A stretch of DNA of 64,000 nt from CALKWS01 sp051020515 (GTDB taxonomy: Bacteria; Actinomycetota; Actinomycetes; Actinomycetales; Beutenbergiaceae). The translations under genes were made by a program, and so were the position numbers. Of this stretch, positions 47,609-58,873 are shown in pieces. The stretch covers positions 1,612,001 through 1,676,000 of the forward strand of contig NZ_CP194857.1 in the NCBI RefSeq assembly GCF_051020515.1, in the 5' to 3' direction. How positions within the stretch are numbered: the stretch's first letter is position 1; each line of letters begins with the position of its first letter. The notes below the pieces were generated by a model. It had not been told where the DNA came from and did not search any database. It worked only from the letters and a program-made list of their open reading frames with translations.

Positions 47609-47863
47609 ATGGCACGTGTCGTCGTCGAGGTCATGCCCAAACCGGAGATCCTGGACCCGCAGGGCAAGGCCGTGGCCGGGGCGTTGTCCCGGGTCGGCAT
47701 CGACGGCTTCAGCGGTGTGCGCCAGGGCAAGCGGTTCGAACTCGAGGTGGACGGTGAGGTCACCGAGGACATCCTGGCCCGGGCCCGCACCGCCGCCACG
47801 GACATGCTGTCCAACCCGGTGATCGAGGACGTGGTCTCGGTGCATGTGCTGGAGCAGGACTGA
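47609..47863 (+). CDS. purS: FGAM synthase subunit PurS
   Basis: The small subunit of the three-part FGAM synthase bridges PurQ and PurL. The 84-residue protein starts at ATG 47609 with AAGGAG upstream. The dimeric ferredoxin-like pattern is clear: VVVEVMPKPEILDPQGKAVA, GFSGVRQGKRFELEVDG, and MLSNPVIEDVVSV at the C-terminus. The stop overlaps the purQ start as TGATG. Its presence means a separate small PurL should exist elsewhere. Confidence 0.95.
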   Translation: MARVVVEVMPKPEILDPQGKAVAGALSRVGIDGFSGVRQGKRFELEVDGEVTEDILARARTAATDMLSNPVIEDVVSVHVLEQD

Positions 47864-48538
47864 TGGGCCGCATCGGCGTCGTCACGTTCCCGGGAAGTCT
47901 CGATGATCGCGACGCCGCCCGGGCGGTCCGCCTGGCCGGCGGGGAGCCGGTGCGGTTGTGGCACGGCGACGACGACCTGGCCGGGGTGGACGCGGTGGTG
48001 CTGCCCGGGGGGTTCTCCTACGGGGACTACCTACGCGCCGGGGCGATCTCCCGGTTCGCGCCCTTGATGGGTTCGGTGATCGACGGGGCCCGGGCCGGGC
48101 TGCCGGTGCTGGGCATCTGCAACGGCTTCCAGATCCTGTGCGAGGCGCACCTGTTGGCCGGGGCGATGGTGAAGAACACCGACCTGACGTTCCTGTGCCG
48201 GGATCAGCGGCTGCGGGGGTGGAGAACACCAACACCGCGTGGACCTCCACGTTCAGCCCGGGCGCGGAGATCACCGTGCCGCTGAAGAACCAGGACGGAC
48301 AGTTCATCGCCGACGAGGCCACCCTGGATGAGCTCGAGGGCGAGGGCCGGGTGGTGTTCCGCTACCTCGCAACCCGAACGGGTCCCGGCGCGACATCGCC
48401 GGCATCACCAACGCCCGCGGGAACGTGGTGGGCCTGATGCCCCACCCCGAGCACGCGGTGGAGGATGGGTTCGGGCCGGGCACCGACGGGCTGGGGTTGT
48501 TCACCTCCGCGCTGTCGGGGCTGCTGGAGACTGCCTGA
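47863..48538 (+). CDS. purQ: FGAM synthase glutaminase subunit PurQ, two frameshifts
   Basis: This class I glutamine amidotransferase supplies ammonia to PurL. The first frame shows IGVVTFPGSLDDRDAARAV, VVLPGGFSYGDYLRAGAI and the nucleophile Cys in LGICNGFQILCEA near residue 87. The frame breaks at the G-run 48215-48219 before VENTNTAWTSTFSPGAEI and again near 48370 before NPNGSRRDIAGITNARG. The last frame contains the His-Glu pair in GLMPHPEHAVE. Two restored bases give 225 residues, the typical length. Next is an RNase H gene, with no purL following. Confidence 0.94.
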
Positions 48539-49054
48539 GTGGGGCACGCACAGACCACCGGTGCGCCCGGCGACGGCTTCGGCGATGACTCCGGCGGTGC
48601 CGACCTGCCCGAGGTGCACATGTGGACCGACGGGGCGTGCAAGGGCAACCCCGGCATCGGCGGGTGGGGCGTGCTGATGCGCTCCGGACCGCACTCGAGG
48701 GAACTCCGGGGCAGCGAGCCGGTGACCACCAACAACCAGATGGAACTGACCGCGGTGATCGAGGGACTCTCGGCGCTGAAGACCACGTGCCGGGTGCACC
48801 TGCACGTCGACTCGGTCTACGTGATGAAGGGCATGCAGGAGTGGATCGCCGGTTGGAAGCGCAACGGCTGGCGGACCGCGGCGAAGAAGCCGGTGAAGAA
48901 CTCCGAGTTGTGGCGCGCCCTGGATGAGCAGGTGGCCCGCCACCAGGTGCGCTGGATCTGGGTGAAGGGCCACTCCGGCGACCCGGGCAACGAACGTGCC
49001 GACGAGTTGGCGAACCTGGCGATCGAGGACCTGCGCGCACAGTCCGGCGCCTGA
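48539..49054 (+). CDS. rnhA: Ribonuclease HI
   Basis: It degrades the RNA strand of RNA-DNA hybrids with Mg2+. The 171-residue protein starts at a GTG immediately after the purQ stop. A Gly/Asp-rich leader of 25 residues precedes the RNase H fold. The DEDD residues are all present: WTDGACKGNPGIGGWG (Asp), TTNNQMELTAVIEG (Glu), LHVDSVYVMKGM (Asp), and NERADELANLAI (Asp). The basic handle KRNGWRTAAKKPVKN is kept, as in E. coli-type RNase HI. It appears cotranscribed with purSQ. Confidence 0.95.
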   Translation: MGHAQTTGAPGDGFGDDSGGADLPEVHMWTDGACKGNPGIGGWGVLMRSGPHSRELRGSEPVTTNNQMELTAVIEGLSALKTTCRVHLHVDSVYVMKGMQEWIAGWKRNGWRTAAKKPVKNSELWRALDEQVARHQVRWIWVKGHSGDPGNERADELANLAIEDLRAQSGA

Positions 49055-49095
49055 CCGCCGGCAGCCGACAGCCACGTCCGGACGCGCGCCGGACT
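49041..49095. terminator. Hairpin shared by convergent rnhA and DtxR-family genes
   Basis: AGTCCGGCGC at 49041-49050 is the perfect reverse complement of GCGCCGGACT at 49086-49095. The left arm is inside the last rnhA codons and the right arm reaches the stop of the DtxR-family gene. The 40-base gap between the convergent genes is thus within the loop. A bidirectional terminator is likely, although the loop is long (35 bases). Confidence 0.45.
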
Positions 49096-49820
49096 CAGGG
49101 TCTGATGCTCGCTCGATGGCTGTCGGCCGCGAGCCAGATCGTCCGGGCGGCGACCATGCCCAGGTCGGTCCGCTCCGCCGGCTTGTCGTCCCCGCCCGCC
49201 GCGCGGAGCGGCTCAGCCACGATCCGCATCACCCCGGCGCCCTCCTGCCGGTCGTGCACCCGCAGGTGGGTGCCGACCTCGATGCCGTGCCCGGTCAGGT
49301 AGCGCAGTACCGCCGGGTCGTCGTCGCTGATGCGCGCGATCGTTCCGCATGCGCCGGACTCCACCTCCGAGAGCATCCGGGCGCTGGTGGCCACCATCAC
49401 CCCGTCCCGGTCCGGGATCGCGTCCCCGTGCGGATCGTGGGTGGGAAAGCCCAGGTCCGCCTCGATGCGTTCGATGAAGGTGTCCGAGGCGGCGTGCTCC
49501 AGGTGTTCGGCCTCGTCGTGCACCTCGTCCCAGGAGTAGCCCAGCCGCTCCACCAGGAACGTCTCCAGCAGCCGGTGCCGGCGGGCCATCTGCACCGCGG
49601 CGCGGCGCCCCGCCGGGGTCAGTTCCACCCCGCCGTAGGGTTTGTGCGCCACCAGTCCGTCGGCTACGAGTTTGCGCACGTTCCCCGAGGCGGTGGAGGC
49701 GGCCACCCCCATCCGCTCGGCGAGTTCGTTCACCGCCACCGGCCCGGGATGCCATTCCTGCACCTTGAAGATGGTGCGCAGGTAGTCCTGCGCCATCCTG
49801 GTCAGGGAGTCGATATGCAC
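49095..49820 (-). CDS. DtxR/MntR-family metal-dependent regulator
   Basis: The 241-residue protein has an N-terminal winged helix: LTRMAQDYLRTIFKVQEW and VNELAERMGVAASTASGNVR near residues 30-49. It is followed by the dimerisation and metal-binding domain, with KLVADGLVAHKPYGGVELT, HRLLETFLVERLGYSWDEVH near 81-100 and DEAEHLEHAASD, giving Glu and His ligands near 100-110. A C-terminal FeoA/SH3-like domain covers about 150-240. Members repress iron or manganese uptake genes when metal-bound. The target is not adjacent. It is convergent with rnhA. Confidence 0.92.
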   Translation of the reverse strand: MHIDSLTRMAQDYLRTIFKVQEWHPGPVAVNELAERMGVAASTASGNVRKLVADGLVAHKPYGGVELTPAGRRAAVQMARRHRLLETFLVERLGYSWDEVHDEAEHLEHAASDTFIERIEADLGFPTHDPHGDAIPDRDGVMVATSARMLSEVESGACGTIARISDDDPAVLRYLTGHGIEVGTHLRVHDRQEGAGVMRIVAEPLRAAGGDDKPAERTDLGMVAARTIWLAADSHRASIRP

Positions 49821-49844
49821 GGCGGCTCGCTGTCCCAGCGTTCC

Positions 49845-52854
<3,010 letters not shown>

Positions 52855-52891
52855 CGCTCTAGGCTACCGAGTCCGCAGCCGCGAGCGGCGC

Positions 52892-53590
52892 TCACAACCG
52901 GAGTCGGCGGTGGACGACCTGCTCAGCCACCTCCCGGAGACTGGATCGGGTGCCCCGGGCGTGACGGCGGATGAGCTCGAATGCCTCGTCCACGCCTGCC
53001 CCGTGGGTCTCGGCGATTATGCCTTTGGCCTGCTCGATGACGATCCGCGAGGAGAGGGCCTCCTGAAGTTGGGTGTTTATGGTGCGTTGGCGGTCATAGG
53101 CGACGGAGTTGACCAGGTACACCGAAGCGGCATCGGCGAAGATCGTGGCCACGCTCAGGTCCTGATCGCTCCAGCGCCGGTCGACGGCGTAGGCGTTCAG
53201 AGCGCCGATCGTGCGGTCCCCGACCTTCATCGGGATGCCGGCAACGGACGTGATGCCCATCTCAACGGCTATCGAGCAGTAGCGGGGCCAGCGATCAGCA
53301 TGCTCACGCAGGTCGTCGATGGCTACTGTGCTGCGGCAGCGGAATGCCTCCACACACGGTCCGGCCTGCTCATCCTCCTGGTACGTCTCCAGCTCCACCA
53401 GGGCGCTGGGATTGGCCGTGGCGAACCGCAGTTCTGCGCCGCGGGCGCTGGAGACGTCGCGGGCGATGGAGACTCCGGCGCCGACCAGGTCCAACTCCTC
53501 CTGAACCGTCATGGTCAGGTCATCCAGTGCGTCGGAGATGTCATAGGGCGTCAGCAGAGAACGCAGGAAGCTCGAGAGCGTCGCTAGCAC
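52892..53590 (-). CDS. GAF-ANTAR RNA-binding antiterminator regulator
   Basis: GTG 53590 gives 232 residues, the usual GAF-ANTAR length; the frame is open upstream to 53707 but that extension has no family features. The GAF domain (about residues 12-160) has TPYDISDALDDLTMTVQEEL and GITSVAGIPMKVGDRTIGAL. The C-terminal ANTAR domain (about 170-230) has SRIVIEQAKGIIAETHGAGV and ELIRRHARGTRSSLREVAEQ, with the A-K-G and aromatic-less hydrophobic pattern of the family. ANTAR proteins bind dual hexaloop RNA hairpins and prevent termination. It is followed upstream by STAS and GGDEF-like genes on the same strand. Confidence 0.88.
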   Translation of the reverse strand: MLATLSSFLRSLLTPYDISDALDDLTMTVQEELDLVGAGVSIARDVSSARGAELRFATANPSALVELETYQEDEQAGPCVEAFRCRSTVAIDDLREHADRWPRYCSIAVEMGITSVAGIPMKVGDRTIGALNAYAVDRRWSDQDLSVATIFADAASVYLVNSVAYDRQRTINTQLQEALSSRIVIEQAKGIIAETHGAGVDEAFELIRRHARGTRSSLREVAEQVVHRRLRL

Positions 53591-53729
53591 GCCGCGTCCC
53601 AATCCTCGGGGGGCACGGTGCAGTACCGTCCGGGCTTGATGCGCGAAGGTTCGGGCTGCGATGACCCATCGATAACTCAGGTACCACATTAGCACCCACC
53701 GCTGCACGTGCCCCGATGAGGCGGCTGGC

Positions 53730-54041
53730 TCACCGTGGCATCGGTTCGAACAAGTCCCACCGCTGCGCCACGTCCAGCAGGAATCGAAGGGTCGCAGGAG
53801 GGTCGGTCAAGCGCGGCCGGGACCGGGACGTCTCCACGAGGCGGAGCACCGCGGTCAGGCCGCACGCGTCGATGAACCGCATGTCGCTGGCATCGACCTC
53901 AACCAGTAGTCGACAGGCATTCGCCATGAGGACCTCGTGACCCTGGTCGGCCACCAGACAATCCAGGTCACCTCGCAGCCGGATGGTTGCGTGCCCGGAC
54001 CCGGTCACCGTCAGTTCGATCGCCCCGTGCTCCTGGCTCAC
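53730..54041 (-). CDS. STAS-domain protein (anti-sigma factor antagonist-like)
   Basis: The 103-residue protein starts at a GTG overlapping the upstream stop (GTGA). STAS pattern: ATIRLRGDLDCLVADQGHEV, LLVEVDASDMRFIDACGLTA near residues 47-66, and LRFLLDVAQRWDLFEP. The usual phosphorylated Ser/Thr of D-S/T-x-G is replaced: the motif reads FIDACGL, so this domain may be a non-phosphorylatable, constitutive form or may have another role. It sits between a GGDEF-like gene and an ANTAR gene. Confidence 0.82.
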   Translation of the reverse strand: MSQEHGAIELTVTGSGHATIRLRGDLDCLVADQGHEVLMANACRLLVEVDASDMRFIDACGLTAVLRLVETSRSRPRLTDPPATLRFLLDVAQRWDLFEPMPR

Positions 54042-54469
54042 CGGATCACCTGCACGACGTCCAGGGTGCCGAGCGCCCGGTGAATCAGTGCCTCGGGTTG
54101 CTCGCCGGGAGCGGCGATAGCCAGGGTGACCTGGACGGTAAAGGGGGCCGAACCCTCCATGTGGCGGATCCGGCTCAAGCAACGATGCGTTCGCTCGGTG
54201 TAGCGGATCAGGTCCGTCGTCGAGCCCCGCACCAGCAGCCGGACGCGTTCGTCGTGCACGTCGATCCATCCGCACTCAGGGATGTCCGCGCGCAGCCGCT
54301 GCGCGATGTCGCGTACGGTCACGGCGACGACCTGCCGCGGAACGCGTTCGGCGCTGAAGTCGGCGGAGGCGTAGATGAGTCCGACGTGCTCGGCGCCGTA
54401 GGCGTCGAACTCCCGATGGATCCGGTCGGTGAACGTGGAACTGCCGATCCTGCTGGTCGCTACTCCCAT
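54038..54469 (-). CDS. Small degenerate GGDEF-like domain protein
   Basis: The protein has 143 residues from ATG 54469 behind GGAGG. The order VGLIYASADFSAERVPRQVV, RDIAQRLRADIPECGWID, VRLLVRGSTTDLIRYTERTH and FTVQVTLAIAAPGEQPEALI resembles the alpha/beta core of GGDEF domains, but the GGDEF catalytic motif is absent (position occupied by HDERVRLL). It is unlikely to make c-di-GMP and may be a ligand-binding or protein-docking relic. It overlaps the STAS gene, suggesting a common operon. The family assignment is tentative. Confidence 0.5.
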   Translation of the reverse strand: MGVATSRIGSSTFTDRIHREFDAYGAEHVGLIYASADFSAERVPRQVVAVTVRDIAQRLRADIPECGWIDVHDERVRLLVRGSTTDLIRYTERTHRCLSRIRHMEGSAPFTVQVTLAIAAPGEQPEALIHRALGTLDVVQVIR

Positions 54470-54672
54470 GCCACGCCTCCGGTAGTCCGCTGCCTGATAG
54501 GTCAGTAGGTCCACCGGGGTCTGGGGTGGGGATCGCACGTCCTCGAGCGATGCCGTGGTGGCAGGGTAAGCACACCGACGGTGGTTCGCAAGCGCTGGGC
54601 GTGCGCCTGCCCGTCCGGGCGGGTGGTCGGTTGCACATGCGCGACCGCCCCGACTGCGGTAGGAACGAAGCG

Positions 54673-56546
54673 ATGAGCACGCCCCTTGAGCACTACGCCC
54701 TCCTGTCCGATCTGCGCACCGGACCGCTGGTGTCCCGGGACGGCAGCATCGACTGGCTGTGCCTGCCCAGGTTCGACTCCCCGGCGGTGTTCTCGGCCAT
54801 CCTGGGCGATGCCGAGGACGGTCGTTGGAAGCTCTCGGTGCCGGACGGGGAGGTGGTCGAGCGGCGATACCTGCCGCAGACGTTCGTCCTGGAGACCGTG
54901 TGGCGCAGCCGGACCGGGCGTGTCCGGGTCACCGACTTCCTCCCGCCCAGCACCTCCCAGGGTGACCTGGTGCGCCGGGTGGAGTGTCTGGAGGGGCAGG
55001 TCCGGGTGGAGCACGACCTGCGCCTGCGGTTCGACTACGCCCGCGCCACGCCCTGGACCAGGGAGATCGAGCGGGACGGCCAGGAGCGTTGCCTGCTGGC
55101 CCTGGCAGGGCCGGACGCGATCCTGATCACCGGCCCGATGCTGCACTGGCCCGGCAACGGCGACGGCGGCGGGGAGGACGACGACGGCAGTGCCGCGTCG
55201 GTAGCGGAGCACCCCGGCACGCAGCCGGCGGAGGGCCGGCGCGCCCCACGACTGGTCGGATCGTTCAACCTGGACGCCGGGGACGTACTGGACTGGGACC
55301 TGACCTGGTTCAGTTCCTATCGGGACGTGCCGGAGCCACCCGATGCCGACCGGGCCCTGGCCAGCACCGTGCGGTTCTGGACGGACTGGGCCAGCCACTT
55401 GCAGGTGGACTCAGACCACCAGGACCTGGTGCTGCGTTCGCTGCTGGTGCTGCGGGCGCTGACCCACCTGGACACCGGCGGGATCGTCGCGGCCCCCACC
55501 GCCTCGTTGCCGGAGTACTTCGGTGGCGGGCGCAACTGGGACTACCGCTACACCTGGTTGCGCGACGCCGCCCTGACCATCGAGGTCGCGATCGCGCACG
55601 GCTTGACCCGAGGTGCCACGTTGTGGCGGGACTGGTTGCTGCGCGCGGTCGCCGGGGACGCCGATGAGGTCAAGATCATGTATGGGCTGGGCGGGGAACG
55701 CGAACTGACCGAGACCGAGTTGGAGCACCTGGACGGATACGAGAACTCCCGCCCGGTGCGCGTGGGTAACGGGGCAGCGGACCAGTACCAGGCGGACGTG
55801 GTGGGCGAGGTGATGATCGCACTGCACGAACTGCGCGAAGCCGGCGTGGCCGAGAATGAGTACACCTGGGGCCTGCAGAAGAGCCTGCTGGCCTATTGCG
55901 AGGCCAACTTCGACCGGCAGGACCACGGCATCTGGGAGATGCGCGGGGACACCCACTACTTCACTCACGGGCGCGCGATGATGTGGGCGGCGTTCGACCG
56001 TGGCCTGCGCGCGGTGGAGGAGCACGGGTACGACGGGCCCGCCGAGCGGTGGCGCGACCTGCGTGATCGGTTGGCGGATGAGATCGAGGAGCACGGCTTC
56101 GACGCCGAGTTGAACGCCTACACCCAGACCTATGACAACACCGAGGTGGACGCCTCCCTACTGCAACTGCCCCACACCGGGTACCTCGCCTACGACGACC
56201 CACGCATGCTCGGCACGGTCGAGCGGATCGAACAGGATCTGGTCACCTCCGAGGGCCTGGTGTACCGGTACCGGACCGAGGCGGGGATGGACGGGCTCGA
56301 GGGCGAGGAGTACCCGTTCGTGATGTGCACCTTCTGGCTGGTGGAGCAGTACGCCAACTCCGGGCGGCTGACCGCGCTCGGGAGGTGATGGACCACATGG
56401 TGGCCCAGGCCAGCGATCTGGGTCTGCTCGCTGAGCAGTACGACCCCGAAACCGGGCGCCAGGCCGGCAACTTCCCCCAGGCATTCAGCCATATGGGCCT
56501 GATCCGGGCCGCCGACGCGATCCAGGCCGCCGCGGAGGACCGATGA
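54673..56546 (+). CDS. GH15-family hydrolase (glucoamylase/trehalase-like), frameshift near C-terminus
   Basis: The enzyme hydrolyses alpha-glucosidic bonds; actinobacterial members include trehalase and glucoamylase. From ATG 54673 the N-terminal beta-domain begins LEHYALLSDLRTGPLVSRDG, and the (alpha/alpha)6 barrel starts near residue 255. Hallmarks are YFGGGRNWDYRYTWLRDAAL near 281-300 and DNTEVDASLLQLPHTGYL near 487-504 with a catalytic Glu candidate. After EQYANSGRLTAL the frame breaks near 56370; the other frame resumes REVMDHMVAQASDLGLLAEQ to NFPQAFSHMGLIRAA and a stop at 56546. About 624 residues restored. The stop overlaps the next start. Confidence 0.88.
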
Positions 56547-57508
56547 CGACCGCGTACGGATTCCACGCCTCGCACGAGCAGATCTCCCCGGCCCAGTTGC
56601 TCCGGGACGTGCAGCGGGCCGAGCGGGCCGGATTCGAGATGGCGATGTGTTCGGACCACTTCGCGCCCTGGTCGGTGCGCCAGCATCACTCCGGATTCGC
56701 CTGGGCGTGGCTGGGAGCGGCGCTGGCGACCACCGACTTCGACTTCGGCACCGTCTGTGCACCCGGACAGCGTTACCACCCCGCGATCATCGCCCAGGCC
56801 AGCGCCACCCTGGCCCAGATGTTCCCCGGCAGGTTCTGGGTGGCGCTCGGCACCGGACAGAACATGAACGAGCACATCACCGGCGAGGCCTGGCCCGGGA
56901 AGGACCACCGCCAGCAGCGGCTGGAAGAGTGCGTCGGCATCATCCGGGCCCTGCACGAAGGTGAGGAGGTCACCCACAGCGGGCACGTCGTCGTCGACCG
57001 TGCGCGAATCTACTCCCTGCCCGACACCCCGCCGGACCTGATCGCCCCGGCGCTCAGCCCCGGCACCGCCGCCCGCGGGGCCGGCTGGGCCGATGGGCTC
57101 ATCACGATCAATGATGACGCCGACTCGGTGCGGCAGATCATCGACGCCTACCGCGGTGCCGGTGGCCTGGGGCCGTTGTCGGTGCAGGTGCACGTGTGCA
57201 TCGCTGAGTCCATGGTGCAAGCCCGCCGGATCGCCCGGGACCAGTGGCGAAATCATGCCCTGCCGGTGCCGTTGCAGCATGACCTGCCCATCCCGGAATA
57301 CCTCGACATGGCGGGGGAGCACGTTCCGGATGAGGAGATCGCCGGTGGCGTGATCATCACCGACTCGGTACCGGACCTGGTGGAGCGTCTGCGTGCCTAC
57401 GAGGACCTGGGCTTCGACCGGATCTATCTGCACCACGTGGCCCAGGACCAGCAACCCTTCCTGGAACTGGCCGAGCAGGAGTTGCTGCCGGCACTGCGGA
57501 GCCGCTGA
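56543..57508 (+). CDS. LLM-class flavin oxidoreductase (TIGR03885-like)
   Basis: This 321-residue TIM barrel starts with an ATG overlapping the GH15 stop (ATGA). The pattern AYGFHASHEQISPAQLLRDV, MCSDHFAPWSVRQHHSGFAW near residues 35-54, RYHPAIIAQASATLAQMFPG and LGTGQNMNEHITGEAWP fits the probable non-F420 flavin oxidoreductase group TIGR03885, close to F420-dependent glucose-6-phosphate dehydrogenase. Coupling to a GH15 hydrolase hints at oxidation of the released sugar (inference). The cofactor (F420 or FMN) cannot be decided from sequence. Confidence 0.82.
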   Translation: MTTAYGFHASHEQISPAQLLRDVQRAERAGFEMAMCSDHFAPWSVRQHHSGFAWAWLGAALATTDFDFGTVCAPGQRYHPAIIAQASATLAQMFPGRFWVALGTGQNMNEHITGEAWPGKDHRQQRLEECVGIIRALHEGEEVTHSGHVVVDRARIYSLPDTPPDLIAPALSPGTAARGAGWADGLITINDDADSVRQIIDAYRGAGGLGPLSVQVHVCIAESMVQARRIARDQWRNHALPVPLQHDLPIPEYLDMAGEHVPDEEIAGGVIITDSVPDLVERLRAYEDLGFDRIYLHHVAQDQQPFLELAEQELLPALRSR

Positions 57509-57580
57509 GGCGCTGTGCCCGCGACCTGGTCTTGGGGGCGGTGACGCCGCGGCCGGGAAGTGGGTGATACTGGCGGAGGT

Positions 57581-58846
57581 ATGTCAGAGGCGTCCTTGCA
57601 CCGCCCCCGGCTGCCCAGGGAGATCTGGGTCCTGGCCGGCGCGGCGTTGCTCATTGCGTTGGGCTACGGCCTGGTGGCCCCGGTGCTGCCACAATTCGCC
57701 CGGTCCTTCGATGTGTCCGTGGCTGCGGCGTCCTTCGTGGTCAGCGTGTTCTCCCTGGCCCGGTTGCTGTTCGCCCCTGCCGGAGGCGCGCTCATCACGA
57801 AGCTGGGGGAACGGCGTATCTACATGGCCGGGCTGGTCATCGTGGCGATCTCCAGCCTGCTGACCGCCTTCGCGCAGAACTACACCCAGTTGCTCATCTT
57901 CCGTGGCCTGGGTGGCATCGGTTCCACGATGTTCACCGTCTCGGCGATGGGGTTGATCGTGCGGCTGGCCCCGCCCACCGCACGCGGACGTGCCTCCTCC
58001 ACCTACGCCACGGCCTTCCTGCTCGGCAATATCGGGGGCCCGGTGATCGGCGGCTTCCTCGCCGAGTTCGGGCTGCGCGTGCCGTTCGTGGTGTACGCGG
58101 TGATGCTGATGTTCGCGGTGGTCGTGGTGTGGCGGCTGCTCCCGGCCACCGGGACCGGCTCGGCCCGCTCCCGCGATGCCAGCCCGCCGATGCAGTTCGG
58201 CGAGGCGATCCGGGACAGCGCCTACCGGGCCGCGCTCGCATCCGGATTCGCCAACGGCTGGGCGAACTTCGGGGTGCGGGTGGCGCTGCTGCCGCTGTTC
58301 GCCGCCGCCGCCCTGGAGGCCGGGCCCTGGGCAGCCGGGCTGGCGCTGGCGGTGTTCGCGGCCGGGAACGCGGTGGCGCTGAACATCGCAGGCAGGCAGG
58401 CCGACGTTCGGGGCCGCAAACCCCTGATCCTCACCGGTATCGCCGTGAGCGGGGCATTCACCGCGGTGCTGGGGCTCTCGGACAACCTTCTGGTGGTGCT
58501 CGCCGTCTCGGCACTGGCCGGAGTGGGCGCCGGCCTGCTCAATCCGGCCCAGCAGGCCGCGATCGCCGACATCATCGGGAACCAGCGGTCCGGAGGCAAG
58601 GTGCTGGCGGGCTTCCAGATGGCCATGGACACCGGCGCGATCATCGGGCCGGTGCTGGCCGGGGCGCTCGCGGACCAGTTCGGCTTCGGTGCGGCGTTCG
58701 GTGTCTCCGGGATGATCATGCTGCTGGCCGGCCTGGGCTGGTTGTTCGCCCGCGAGACCCTGGAACACCCGGAAGGAGGCGAGCCCTCCGACGGCCCGGA
58801 CCACGGGGGCCCGGGCCACGACGGCCCGGACCCGGGGCCGCGGTAG
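57581..58846 (+). CDS. MFS transporter
   Basis: The 421-residue protein starts at ATG 57581 with GGAGG close upstream; GTG 57560 is possible. Twelve hydrophobic segments are seen, with MFS motif-A-like stretches GGALITKLGERRIYMAGLV after helix 2 and NIAGRQADVRGRKPLILTG after helix 8. A motif C-like GNIGGPVIGGFLAEFG lies near helix 5, as in drug:proton antiporters (DHA1). The C-terminal 25 residues are Gly/Asp/Pro-rich and probably cytoplasmic. The substrate is unknown; sugar or drug efflux are both possible. It is separated from the oxidoreductase by 72 bases. Confidence 0.9.
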   Translation: MSEASLHRPRLPREIWVLAGAALLIALGYGLVAPVLPQFARSFDVSVAAASFVVSVFSLARLLFAPAGGALITKLGERRIYMAGLVIVAISSLLTAFAQNYTQLLIFRGLGGIGSTMFTVSAMGLIVRLAPPTARGRASSTYATAFLLGNIGGPVIGGFLAEFGLRVPFVVYAVMLMFAVVVVWRLLPATGTGSARSRDASPPMQFGEAIRDSAYRAALASGFANGWANFGVRVALLPLFAAAALEAGPWAAGLALAVFAAGNAVALNIAGRQADVRGRKPLILTGIAVSGAFTAVLGLSDNLLVVLAVSALAGVGAGLLNPAQQAAIADIIGNQRSGGKVLAGFQMAMDTGAIIGPVLAGALADQFGFGAAFGVSGMIMLLAGLGWLFARETLEHPEGGEPSDGPDHGGPGHDGPDPGPR

Positions 58847-58873
58847 GAGACCCGGACACTCGGACTCGGACGC

